NCBI GenBank assembly: GCA_016721905.1
Contig: JADKHH010000023.1
Span: 262,332-326,331 of the forward strand
Length of the DNA stretch: 64,000 bases
Origin: Candidatus Opimibacter skivensis
GTDB taxonomy: Bacteria > Bacteroidota > Bacteroidia > Chitinophagales > Saprospiraceae
Direction: 5' to 3'
Positions 34,282-42,882 of the stretch are shown here, piece by piece. Position 1 is the stretch's first letter, and each line of letters starts with the position of its first letter. The notes under the pieces were generated by a model. The model did no database searches. It was not told the origin of the DNA and saw only the letters and a list, made by a program, of their open reading frames with translations. The translations under genes and the position numbers were made by a program.

Positions 34282-34824
34282 ATGCATCATTTTCTCACTG
34301 TCTTATTGCTTTGTTTCCTGCCAGCTGGTTTATTCGCCCAGGAGTATCACCGTTGGGACATCAATGAGGACGGATCCATTTCATGGCGGATCAAGGGTGA
34401 CATACCCCACAACGATCATATCGAAATGAGTGGGAGTAGGATTTCTGCGGTATTGAGGTATGGGGTAGATGATAAGGGAGATTTCAGTATGACACGCACG
34501 CTGGTTTGGCCCATGCTCAGGACCATTCCAAATAACACGCATGCCAGCCTGACCCGGACATATGCCATGGATGCTTTTGACCTGGTGGTAGCCAATCGAA
34601 AACCCTTAGCCCTTGAAAAAACAATTTCGATCACATTAGATGGTACCATGAAAGTGGAAAGTATGGCTGGTAATGACCTTCAACTCACACGCCGTTTTTT
34701 TCCTTCCATGGATGATTCCGATTTCTATGAAATGTATTTGATCCGGAATTTATCAGATAAAAAATACAAGATCGAAATACCAGAGTATAACACTATATAT
34801 ACTACTGATCCGAAGACGGAGTGA
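34282..34824 (+). CDS. 5' part of a frameshifted secreted glycosidase-like protein
   Basis: A signal peptide (MHHFLTVLLLCFLPAGLFAQ) and an N-terminal beta domain ('YHRWDINEDGSISWRIKGD', 'MTRTLVWPMLRTIPNN', 'LALEKTISITLDG', 'SDFYEMYLIRNLSDKKYKI'). The frame stops at 34822-34824, overlapping the next open frame by 4 bp (GTGA). A one-base deletion before GTGAATGG would explain the break: the combined locus 34282-36323 is 2042 bp, one short of 681 codons. It is transcribed divergently from the TIR operon, with ~110 bp between starts. It should be read together with 34821-36323. Confidence 0.72.
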   Translation: MHHFLTVLLLCFLPAGLFAQEYHRWDINEDGSISWRIKGDIPHNDHIEMSGSRISAVLRYGVDDKGDFSMTRTLVWPMLRTIPNNTHASLTRTYAMDAFDLVVANRKPLALEKTISITLDGTMKVESMAGNDLQLTRRFFPSMDDSDFYEMYLIRNLSDKKYKIEIPEYNTIYTTDPKTE

Positions 34825-36323
34825 ATGGACCCTATCGCATTTACATACAACTCAGAGGCGATGGTTTTTACACCATTGAAAAGGGAGATTCGGTTGTTTT
34901 TTCGCTGGTGTTTATGGGTTGGTCCGATGACAATGGCAGTACAGGAGGCGATGAAGCAGATGGGGAATTGCGTTTGCGTAACAAATATCTTCAGGAGATC
35001 CGCAGTAAATTGGTGCTGGAGACACCGGACACGTTACTAAATACAGCATTTGCTTTCGCCAAGATCAGGGCAGCAGAAAGTATTTTTGAAACCAAAGGTG
35101 GCCCTATGCACGGCCCTGGTGGAGAGGCTTATTACGCGGCCATCTGGGCAAACGATCAGGCAGAATATGTCGGACCTTTCTTTCCATTTCTTGGATATGA
35201 TTATGGAAATGAAGCATCGCTAAACGCATACCTGCATTTTGCCCGGTTCATGAATGATGCGTATGATCCCATCCCAAGTTCGATCATCGCAGAAGGAACA
35301 GATATATGGAACGGAGCCGGTGATCGCGGAGATGCAGCCATGATAGCCTACGGAGCTGCCCGCTATGCCCTTGCGAGTGGTGATCCTGTTCAGGCAGAAA
35401 AATTGTGGCCCTTGATCAAGTGGTGCCTTGAATACTGCCGTCGTCATCTCAACAGTGATGGCGTAGTCACCTCCGACACAGATGAATTGGAAGGGCGATT
35501 TCCTGCAGGAACAGCAAATCTTTGCACTTCATCCCTGTATTATGATGCATTACAATCGGCCGTTTACCTGGGGCAAGCTACCGGGAGAGACAGGAAGTAC
35601 CTTCGTGTGTACACACAGCAAGCTGAAAAATTAAAAAGATCCATTGAGAAATATTTCGGAGCAACGATAGGAGGATTCGAAACCTATAAATATTATAAGG
35701 AGAATGATACCCTCCGCTCATGGATATGTATACCCCTCACCATGGGCATCATGGATCGTAAGGCAGGCACCGTTGATGCGCTGTTCTCTCCGCAACTATG
35801 GACAGAAGATGGTCTTGCCACAATATCCGGAGGAAAAACATTCTGGGACAGATCAACCCTCTATGCATTGAGAGGTGTATTTGCTGCCGGCGAAACAGAG
35901 AAAGCCCTTGAATTTTTGCATTATTATTCAAACCGCCGCTTATTAGGTGATCATGTTCCTTACCCGGTAGAAGCATATCCGGAAGGAAGCCAGCGCCATC
36001 TGTCTGCAGAAAGCGGATTGTATTGCAGGGTTTTTACAGAAGGGTTATTTGGTATCAGGCCCACAGGCTTATGCAGCTTCGATCTCACACCGCAATTGCC
36101 GGCGGGTTGGCCCTCCATGAGCCTACGCAGGATTCATGCTTTTGACAGCGTCTTTGATATCAGTGTTGAGCGCGAGGGTGAAAAGATAAAAGTGACCGTT
36201 TCCTCGGGAAAAAAGATCATTTCAAATAAGTTTATCATGAGCGGAGAAACAATTCCCGTTGTGTTTGATGATTGTATGTTTCGACGCTCAAATACCGAGG
36301 AGATTATAATTGGCAAGCAATAA
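34821..36323 (+). CDS. 3' part of a secreted (alpha/alpha)6-barrel glycosidase-like protein
   Basis: 500 codons continuing the gene begun at 34282. The sequence reads 'PYRIYIQLRGDGFYTIEKGD', then a helical barrel: 'LLNTAFAFAKIRAAESIF', 'HGPGGEAYYAAIWANDQAEY', 'GTDIWNGAGDRGDAAMIAYG', 'LWPLIKWCLEYCRRHLNSDG' and 'TSSLYYDALQSAVYLG', ending in a beta domain ('FDLTPQLPAGWPSMSLRRIH'). This is the architecture of six-hairpin glycosidases such as GH78, GH95 and GH63 relatives. Acidic residues in 'WANDQAEY' and 'SDTDELEG' could be catalytic. The substrate cannot be assigned. The GTG at 34821 is probably not the natural start. A palindrome of the GTACGGACAGG family follows the stop. Confidence 0.75.
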   Translation: MNGPYRIYIQLRGDGFYTIEKGDSVVFSLVFMGWSDDNGSTGGDEADGELRLRNKYLQEIRSKLVLETPDTLLNTAFAFAKIRAAESIFETKGGPMHGPGGEAYYAAIWANDQAEYVGPFFPFLGYDYGNEASLNAYLHFARFMNDAYDPIPSSIIAEGTDIWNGAGDRGDAAMIAYGAARYALASGDPVQAEKLWPLIKWCLEYCRRHLNSDGVVTSDTDELEGRFPAGTANLCTSSLYYDALQSAVYLGQATGRDRKYLRVYTQQAEKLKRSIEKYFGATIGGFETYKYYKENDTLRSWICIPLTMGIMDRKAGTVDALFSPQLWTEDGLATISGGKTFWDRSTLYALRGVFAAGETEKALEFLHYYSNRRLLGDHVPYPVEAYPEGSQRHLSAESGLYCRVFTEGLFGIRPTGLCSFDLTPQLPAGWPSMSLRRIHAFDSVFDISVEREGEKIKVTVSSGKKIISNKFIMSGETIPVVFDDCMFRRSNTEEIIIGKQ

Positions 36324-36347
36324 CACTCCATCGCTATATAAGAAAGG

Positions 36348-36411
36348 GAATTATGGAGATAAAAAGTACGGACAGGACGCGTCCTGTCCGTACTTTTTAT
36401 CTCCATAATTC
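36348..36411. repeat. 64-bp perfect palindrome with conserved core (copy B)
   Basis: The centre lies between 36379 and 36380. The core (36366-36393) is identical to that at 9235-9262. The arms differ from copy A (GAATTATGGAGATAAAAA on the left) yet are matched exactly on the right. It lies between the convergent ends of the glycosidase-like gene (36323) and the TPR gene (36472), so it is a candidate bidirectional terminator. Confidence 0.9.
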
Positions 36412-36448
36412 AAGTCCAAAACTTGCAACTGCAACATGGTATTGGCAT

Positions 36449-36480
36449 ACTCACAACTCACAATTCACAACTCACAACAG
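36449..36480 (-). repeat. Heptamer array overlapping the TPR-lipoprotein stop codon
   Basis: Read on the minus strand: GTTGTGA, GTTGTGA, ATTGTGA, GTTGTGA, G. The stop TGA at 36472-36474 is the end of the first unit. Confidence 0.88.
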
Positions 36481-38016
36481 TTTCATCGCCGCTTCCTTCC
36501 CCATTACTGACAACCGTTTATTCGGCGCGAGCTCCAGAGATTTTTCAAATTGCACAAGCGCCTCTTTCGGTCGGCCATTCTCCAGCAGCCATTCGCCATA
36601 CATTTCATACGAAGGCTTTACGATACTGGGTGGGCCGTAGGAGTAGCCTGCTTTAGCATGAAGCTCAGTAGCTTTTTTAAAGAAATTTTCGGTGGCCGTT
36701 GCATCTTTATCAAGCCACGCGCGCATGGCCCTCAATTCCATTTCCATCGTTTCTGCTTCAAGCAGATCAGTTTGCGTGGTCTGTGCCCTGTTGACATTTC
36801 CACACATCCGGATGCCTGTTCCTGATGTCTTCAGGTCTTCAATGATCCTTTCATCTGCCAATTGTTTTATCACGGAGTCCATGGCCACTTTATTTTTTTC
36901 ATAATAAGCTGCCATGCCGGTGACAAAGTAATTTTTGGCACGCGATACGATGTTCAGGTCACGCTGGTCAACAGTGATATTAATGACCGGACTACTATAG
37001 TCATTGGTCTCTGCGAGGTAGGTTGACTTGAGCAAGATGGCATGGGCCCGTGCACGTGGGCTTGGAAGTGCTGTGCAATATTGCAACATACTATCGACCA
37101 TAGCTTTCGCTGTTTCATTTTGTCCCAGCTGAAGCTGGCCATATTCAAGCCAATGGTAGGCATGGTAGGCGAGGGCATTGTTATCCAGATTCTTCTTTTC
37201 CTTCCTGGCTTGTTCTGCTTTCCATGAAACGATGTTGCTCGTCACTACTTTGTCCCAAAGGCCAAGTGCCAGGTAGGTGTGCGTGGGCATATGAAGCGCA
37301 TGACCCGCATCCGGTGCAACTTTCGCATACTTGTCAGCGGTAGCCAATGCGAGATCTGCATATTGAGGATCATCATATGCATGTATGATGTAGTGAAGTG
37401 CTCCCGGGTGATTAGGATTTCGTTCGAGCACTTCATAGGAGATTTTGGCAGCCTTTTCAAATATCTGCTTATTGGTATCCGTCGTTCCCCAGCCATTGAG
37501 TGCCAGGCTGTAGAAGGATGCCACTTCATCATTGCCCGGATATTTTTCATAGAGTGTTTCCATGTATTCAGCATAGCTGCTATCCCGTGTAGCTTTATCA
37601 CCTGGGCCATACAGGATATTAATACCACCGATGAAGTCTTTTTCAATATCTGTTTTGGCTTTTTCTATGCGTCCCTCAGGTGTGGGGGCCAGGGCATTTA
37701 GTATTTCATTGCCCTTGTCATAATTCTGCTCCTGCCACAGCGGATGATTGTACGTCATCGCTTCGCCCCAGTAGGCCATTACAAAGTCTGGATCCATTGT
37801 TTTTGCTTCCACAAAAGCTTCTGCTGCATCTGTGTATTCAAAACTGTGCAGTAACAGCATTCCTTTTGTAAACAATGGCTGCGCTTCTGCTTTGCCAGTG
37901 GCTTCAAATTTGATTTCACCCAGGTGATTTTCAGGCTGCTGAGCATTTTCCTTGCAGCTGAGGAGCGTCAGGGTAGCGAAGAATATAATTACGCGGAAAG
38001 GAGAAGAAGGGACCAT
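36472..38016 (-). CDS. TPR-repeat lipoprotein
   Basis: A 514-residue protein starting at the ATG at 38016, with a lipoprotein signal (lipobox LLSC, Cys21). Tetratricopeptide-like helices appear throughout: 'LFTKGMLLLHSFEYTDAAEA', 'DPDFVMAYWGEAMTYNHPLW', 'ASFYSLALNGWGTTDTNKQI', 'EVLERNPNHPGALHYIIHAY', 'HALHMPTHTYLALGLWDKVV' and, at the end, 'YGEWLLENGRPKEALVQFEK'. The conserved His residues in 'HPGALHYIIHAYDD' and 'HALHMPTH' recur in this bacterial family, whose role is not established. A scaffold function at the membrane is likely. No operon partner: the upstream region holds a repeat element and the next gene is an adhesin. Confidence 0.82.
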   Translation of the reverse strand: MVPSSPFRVIIFFATLTLLSCKENAQQPENHLGEIKFEATGKAEAQPLFTKGMLLLHSFEYTDAAEAFVEAKTMDPDFVMAYWGEAMTYNHPLWQEQNYDKGNEILNALAPTPEGRIEKAKTDIEKDFIGGINILYGPGDKATRDSSYAEYMETLYEKYPGNDEVASFYSLALNGWGTTDTNKQIFEKAAKISYEVLERNPNHPGALHYIIHAYDDPQYADLALATADKYAKVAPDAGHALHMPTHTYLALGLWDKVVTSNIVSWKAEQARKEKKNLDNNALAYHAYHWLEYGQLQLGQNETAKAMVDSMLQYCTALPSPRARAHAILLKSTYLAETNDYSSPVINITVDQRDLNIVSRAKNYFVTGMAAYYEKNKVAMDSVIKQLADERIIEDLKTSGTGIRMCGNVNRAQTTQTDLLEAETMEMELRAMRAWLDKDATATENFFKKATELHAKAGYSYGPPSIVKPSYEMYGEWLLENGRPKEALVQFEKSLELAPNKRLSVMGKEAAMKLL

Positions 38017-38038
38017 GGATATATGATTTCGATAGTAT

Positions 38039-38046
38039 CAAATATA
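38039..38046 (-). promoter_or_regulatory. Putative -7 element of the TPR lipoprotein gene
   Basis: The minus strand reads TATATTTG, an exact TAnnTTTG, 22 bp upstream of the ATG at 38016. No TTTG is found at the expected -33 distance. Confidence 0.4.
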
Positions 38047-38065
38047 TCGAAATATTTTTGCGATT

Positions 38066-38165
38066 CTGACCCCCTACCCCCTGAAAGGGGGACTTGATTG
38101 AAATGACATTGAGAATTCGACTATATATTTTAAGCTGGTCCCCCTTTCAGGGGGTAGGGGGTCAG
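38066..38165. repeat. 100-bp element with 28-bp perfect inverted repeats (copy 1)
   Basis: The left arm begins CTGACCCCCTACCCCCTGAA and continues AGGGGGAC (38066-38093). The right arm at 38138-38165 is its exact reverse complement. The 44-bp interior is A/T-rich. It lies 16 bp beyond the 3' end of adhesin A (38182) and could form a strong terminator hairpin. Related copies sit beyond the 3' ends of the next adhesins. Confidence 0.9.
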
Positions 38166-38181
38166 AAGATCATCTCACGTT

Positions 38182-41067
38182 CTAACGCACAACCGTCACA
38201 TCCCCCGACAACACCTCCTCTTTCTCTACACTCCCGTCCAAATACTTGTATTTGATCAGATAGACATAAACTCCCGGCAAAGCCTCTTCACTTGCAAAAA
38301 AACCATCCCATTGAAATGGAATTTGATTAGAAGCAAACACCAGATTGCCCCAACGATCAAATATGGAACCCTCCAGGGAAATAACCTGCAGGTCTGATCC
38401 AAAGCCTATGGAAAAGATATCATTGACTCCGTTGGCATCCGGAGAAAATATATTTGGAATATAGATATTGTCACCCAGGGCTTCACTACAATTTAGGTCT
38501 GGATAAACTTCAACAACCTGTGAGATAGTTTTACAAAGGACTGCCAGCTCAATGGTGTATAACCCTGGAGAACTAATTTCAATCGAAGGTGCGTTTGATC
38601 CTGTGCTCCACAAGTATTCAGCTACAAAGTTTTGTGTCGCATCGAGTGTGATGACTTCTCCGGCACACCAAGGCATCGAAGCATCCAGATTAAGTTGCGG
38701 AATGTCGGTGTCGTAATCGATTACGATCTCATCGAATACAACACCACAATCATTGCTGAGCATGAGTGAATAGGTTCCCGGACGGTCAGCGATCATATGT
38801 AACATGCCGCTTCCATCCTGCCATAATACATCATCAAAAATGGATGGTGATGACAGCAGTAATATTTCCCCATGACAAAGGGTTGTATCCGGACCCAAAG
38901 AAAAGGGATCAGGTGCATGGAGGTAATCAACCACTATAGTATCAGCAGCATCGCCACAAAGGTTAGATTCTGTAAGAACGTAAGTGCCAGGTGTATTCAC
39001 TACAAATGTAGATGATGCAGAACCATCCTGCCATTCAATACTTGTTTCAGCAGCAGCATTGGAGGTCAGTATTAAAGAATTGCCTTCACACAACGTAGTA
39101 TCTGCAGGCAATGCAGGGGTTGGGACAGTGCCGGACAAATTAACTGCGATGGTATCTGAAGCTGATCCGCAATGGTTATTTATTTCCAGTATGTATATGC
39201 CAGACTCCGTTGTTGTAAAGTCAGGATTTGTAGATCCATCCTGCCATATATAGTTGGCATCAACAATGCCTGACTCAATAGTAATAGTTTCACCAACACA
39301 GCCTTCAACATCCGGGCCAAGATCAAGTGGTTGAATAGCCGCCTGCAAGGTTACCTGGATGGTATCAAATACAGTGCCGCACAAATTACTAACTGCTACA
39401 TGCACTTCACCTGGCGCAATGACATTATAGGTTGAAGCAGAGGAGCCATCAGACCATAACCAGGAGTCCACTCCTGAAAAAGCAGGTGCCAGTAAGTGCG
39501 ATTCACCGGTGCATAATTGAATGTCCGCACCTAATGCAATGGTAGGAAGCATCCCTCCATTGAGCACTATGGTTGTATCCGCATCAGAACCACAGGTATT
39601 CGTCACAGTCACACTATAGGTGCCAGGAGAGGTGACATGGATTTGTTGATCTTGTGAATTGTCACTCCAGCGGTAGGTGGCATCAGGAATGGCTGCATCC
39701 AGCGTTAATGTCTCACCAACACACAGGTTTAATTGATGAGGTAAGATCACCTGAGGTGCATCAATAATGGAAACTACAATAGTATCCGAAACCGAACTGC
39801 ATTCATTTGAGATCTGTAGGTAATAACTGCCTGTAGTTGTAACTAAAAAAGATTCTGCCGTAGAGTTGTCCTGCCATAGGAAATCAGCACCAAAATTATT
39901 GGCATGCAGGAAGACTTGTTGGCCGGAACACAACGAAATGTCAGCACCAAAGTCTAGTGGTGCAACAGGATTAGTGTAATCAACAACCACCGTATCCGCC
40001 ACTGATCCACATTGATCCGTAATGGTCAGCATATACGTTCCAGGTGCTGTAACTAATAAGGTGTCGGCTACAGAGTTATCCTGCCATGCGTAATCTCCAT
40101 TTGTTGGATTAGTTGCCAGGGTTATAGTTTCTCCGGTGCATAAGACCACATCAGGGCCAAGGTCAATCGCACTTAAGTCTTCGATTATGACTTGAATAGA
40201 ATCTACACCTGTGCGACATCCATCTGAGATGGTAAGGCTATAGGTGCCAGAGGCAGTTACGGTCAATGTCTCTGCATGGCTACCGTCCTCCCAGTTGTAG
40301 AAGTAACCGGTTAATCCCGGGTCGATCTCATACGTGGAACAAGAGGAAGCGGGGCCACCCAGATCAAATACAATCGCATCATCTTCAGTGATTTCAACCA
40401 GGCTGACATCATCAATATAGTAGTAGGACCATAAATTGGTACAAGGCTGTTCAAGCGGTGTTTGCAGGTCAGACGCGAAATTGCCTAAAGTCACGTATTG
40501 TTCGCCACCGTCAGCAGTAAAGCATCCGGATATGAGTGTCCAGTTTTCTTTGTCATTGAGAAAGCCTATATCAGCGGTTACCTGGGGTGTTACCTGCAGG
40601 ACGCCTGTTCCAAATTCATTAGGATCATCAGAAGAAAAGTAAATACCAATATTTTCCGAAGCGCAACCGAATTCAGCCTGACTCACATAAAAACTAACAC
40701 TATAGAGGGAGCCAGCAACTAATGGCTGCAATAATGGGGCTTGCAGGTATTCCCTGTACACTGTTCCGGGGCCTCTAACATATACACCGGCATATCCACC
40801 ATCTCCATGGGCAGTTTGGTTGCCGACAAAATTGTCCGGAACACCTGACTGACCCAAATTAGCGCAAGAATTGAAAATATCCGGAGTACCGAGGGTGGGT
40901 CCAAACCAAGGGGCTGCTGGTGTAGGGCCCCATGTCCCAGGCCCGCTGGGGCAGGTGGTGAGCGACTCAAAACCTGGATTTGGGATCAGGTTTTGTGCTA
41001 ATAAAGGGCTGTGTGCCTTTATTAAAAATAAAAGGAACACGAGCCTTAACGGCAATAGATAGTTCAT
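38182..41067 (-). CDS. Adhesin A: giant surface protein with cysteine-paired repeats and T9SS type B domain
   Basis: A 961-residue intact protein. The ATG at 41067 is preferred over the ATG at 41085: it follows AAGG and starts the signal peptide (MNYLLPLRLVFLLFLIKAHS...LLAQ). Residues ~25-235 form an N-terminal jelly-roll-like domain ('NLIPNPGFESLTTCP', 'VPDNFVGNQTAHGDGGYAGV', 'YREYLQAPLLQPL', 'WTLISGCFTADGGEQYVTLG', 'YYYIDDVSLVEI'). About nine ~80-residue repeats follow, each with 'LGPDxxLCxGE', 'YxWQDGS' and 'GTYxLTxSNxCGSxxDTI', hence one Cys near each end. The last ~95 residues ('IYIPNIFSPDANGVND', 'FDRWGNLVFASNQIPFQWDG', 'LPGVYVYLIKYKY') are the T9SS type B (gliding-motility-associated) sorting domain. 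It is the only one of the array, with copy C, that is fully open. Confidence 0.88.
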   Translation of the reverse strand: MNYLLPLRLVFLLFLIKAHSPLLAQNLIPNPGFESLTTCPSGPGTWGPTPAAPWFGPTLGTPDIFNSCANLGQSGVPDNFVGNQTAHGDGGYAGVYVRGPGTVYREYLQAPLLQPLVAGSLYSVSFYVSQAEFGCASENIGIYFSSDDPNEFGTGVLQVTPQVTADIGFLNDKENWTLISGCFTADGGEQYVTLGNFASDLQTPLEQPCTNLWSYYYIDDVSLVEITEDDAIVFDLGGPASSCSTYEIDPGLTGYFYNWEDGSHAETLTVTASGTYSLTISDGCRTGVDSIQVIIEDLSAIDLGPDVVLCTGETITLATNPTNGDYAWQDNSVADTLLVTAPGTYMLTITDQCGSVADTVVVDYTNPVAPLDFGADISLCSGQQVFLHANNFGADFLWQDNSTAESFLVTTTGSYYLQISNECSSVSDTIVVSIIDAPQVILPHQLNLCVGETLTLDAAIPDATYRWSDNSQDQQIHVTSPGTYSVTVTNTCGSDADTTIVLNGGMLPTIALGADIQLCTGESHLLAPAFSGVDSWLWSDGSSASTYNVIAPGEVHVAVSNLCGTVFDTIQVTLQAAIQPLDLGPDVEGCVGETITIESGIVDANYIWQDGSTNPDFTTTESGIYILEINNHCGSASDTIAVNLSGTVPTPALPADTTLCEGNSLILTSNAAAETSIEWQDGSASSTFVVNTPGTYVLTESNLCGDAADTIVVDYLHAPDPFSLGPDTTLCHGEILLLSSPSIFDDVLWQDGSGMLHMIADRPGTYSLMLSNDCGVVFDEIVIDYDTDIPQLNLDASMPWCAGEVITLDATQNFVAEYLWSTGSNAPSIEISSPGLYTIELAVLCKTISQVVEVYPDLNCSEALGDNIYIPNIFSPDANGVNDIFSIGFGSDLQVISLEGSIFDRWGNLVFASNQIPFQWDGFFASEEALPGVYVYLIKYKYLDGSVEKEEVLSGDVTVVR

Positions 41068-41089
41068 CCTTGGGGGGATATGCAAATAA

Positions 41090-41120
41090 AAAAAATAAGG
41101 TCTTGGAGAGGGTGGGCAAA
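41090..41120 (-). promoter_or_regulatory. Putative promoter of adhesin A
   Basis: On the minus strand TTTG (41120-41117), a 19-bp spacer and TATTTTTT (41097-41090) match TTTG-N19-21-TAnnTTTG with one mismatch. The -7 box is 22 bp upstream of the chosen ATG at 41067. Confidence 0.5.
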
Positions 41121-41269
41121 GGTATGTTAACCGAGTGTATTACAGTAATGTTTAATGTAAATTAATTCTAATATCTTATTGGTTTATTTGTTTAAGTTGG
41201 GACTCATGTTGAGCTCAATACTAATTCTCCAAAGTATTGAAAATCATGCCCTTAGCATTAAGCCATTTA

Positions 41270-41395
41270 GCCGTTTTTAACGGCAGGTAAGTACAAAGAA
41301 TAAATGAAGTTGGACTTAGGTTGACTTAAGTCCGCGTACGTCAGATTAAAAAAATCATCATCCTGGCACAAATCAACGTAGCCGTTTTTAACGGC
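41270..41395. repeat. 126-bp element bounded by two GCCGTTTTTAACGGC palindromes (copy 1)
   Basis: Identical 15-bp palindromes lie at 41270-41284 and 41381-41395. The interior includes GACTTAGGTTGACTTAAGTC and GTCAGATTAAAA. Comparable elements occur at 50008-50129 and 63123-63245, each upstream of an adhesin start or between adhesins. A single boundary palindrome is found near 54326. Confidence 0.85.
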
Positions 41396-41422
41396 AGGAG
41401 AAAAGCAAAAAATGATCACGAT

Positions 41423-41568
41423 GACCCCCTACCCCCTGAAAGGGGGACTTGAAGAAAAAAAATGTTTTAAAGTCTTCAACATATTGAATCACTCTGCTCC
41501 CCCTTTCAGGGGGTAGGGGGTCTGATGATCATCCAATCTTTCAGGGGGTTGGGGGTCTGATGATCATC
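41423..41568. repeat. Inverted-repeat element (copy 2) plus an extra half copy
   Basis: GACCCCCTACCCCCTGAAAG on the left (41423 on) pairs with CTTTCAGGGGGTAGGGGGTC on the right (ending 41522). A further half copy, CTTTCAGGGGGTTGGGGGTC followed by TGATGATCATC, follows at about 41538-41568. It lies just beyond the 3' end of adhesin B (41571). Together with the 126-bp element it accounts for most of the 485-bp gene-free gap 41086-41570. Confidence 0.88.
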
Positions 41569-41570
41569 GA

Positions 41571-42778
41571 TCACTTCACTAGCGTCACATCCCCCGCAAA
41601 CACCTCCTCTCTCTCAACACTTCCTTCCAGATAGGTGCATTTGATATGATACACATACACTCCAGGCAATACTTCATCATTTGCGTAGAGACCATCCCAT
41701 TGAAAAGGAATCGCTTCAGATGAATACACGAGATTGCCCCAGCGATCAAAAATGGAACCTGTCATCGCAGTGACCTGCAGGTCTGAACCAAAGCTCAGCG
41801 CAAAGACATCATTGATGCCATCATCATTTGGCGAAAAGACATTCGGAATGTAAATATCATTATGCACATCCGGTTCGATACAATCTACTCCTGGTAATAC
41901 ATCCACTTCCAGAGATGCCATACTGCAAGTTGTTCCAACATCGATCGTATACACCCCAGGTGTGAGAATTTGAATCGCTGGTGAAGTGGCTCCGGTACTC
42001 CAGCTATAGACTGCAGGAAATGGTTGAGTGGCGTCAAGGGTGACGAGGTCTCCCGGGCACAAAGAAATAGATGGAGCAAGATTTAACTGAGGGATGTTGT
42101 AGTCATATTCCACTACAAGTTCATCTGTCTCACTACCACAAGCATTGCTGATTTGTAATGAATATGTTCCAGCCTGATTGGCAACAAGGCTTGTCTGATC
42201 ACTTCCGTCCTGCCACAGGATGGTATATGATGTGGCAGGAGCATAGAGGGTCTGCGTTTCACCTGGACAAAGTGTTGCATCAGGTCCCAGCGTAAATGTA
42301 TCCGGTGCATCGAGATAAGTCACTATGATTGTATCTGTAGCTGAACCGCAATTGTTACTGCATCCGTAACCGTAAACACAGCCAGACCTGTCCTGTGGTA
42401 TAATCCGGGATCCGTGTCGAACCATCTTGCCCATACATAGTGCACGCCTGCTCGGGTAAGGTCAGGAGCGGTTCAATGATGACGATTTCACCCTGACATC
42501 CCTTGGATAGTCCCGTTCCACCAAACAGGATCAAGTTGAGGGCCTAGTGTGCTTTCAGTGACTTCCAGGGTATCTGTTGATGTGCCGCACTCGTTGGAGA
42601 TAGTAAGGATGATGGTTTCTTCCCGGGTGGACTGATAGGTGTTTCCTGTTGAACCATCCTGCCACAAGTATTGGACATTTGCAATACCAGGTGAAAGTGA
42701 AATGATTTCGCCTGGGCAAAGCGATTGATCGGGTCCAAGATTAAGATCCGCTACATCAGGTAATGCACTTATCACCAT
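41571..42778 (-). pseudogene. Adhesin B, 3' part: last repeats and T9SS type B domain, frame-disrupted
   Basis: Continuation of the gene starting at 45333. The open pieces are 42488-42778 ('LNLGPDQSLCPGEIISLSPG' and 'YLWQDGSTGNTYQST') and 41571-42434, which ends with 'NDIYIPNVFSPNDDGINDVF', 'SIFDRWGNLVYSSEAIPFQW' and 'GVYVYHIKCTYLEGS', a complete T9SS type B domain. Between them (about 42350-42490) a repeat unit is recognisable only across several frames ('GQDGSTRIPDYTTG'), so there are at least two indels there. Homology with the other copies is continuous, so the whole locus is one gene and not three. Confidence 0.75.
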
Positions 42779-42882
42779 AGTATCGAATGATTGCCCACAA
42801 CTATTGGTGATTGAAGCAAAGACTGATCCTGTGCCCGAAGTAGTATAGTCAGGAGTTGTTGATCCATCAGGCCAAACAATAT

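Noticed and set aside
34282..36323. Two translationally coupled genes (overlapping GTGA)
   Set aside because: The second piece has no signal peptide and starts in the middle of a domain; the family layout needs both parts in one exported protein.
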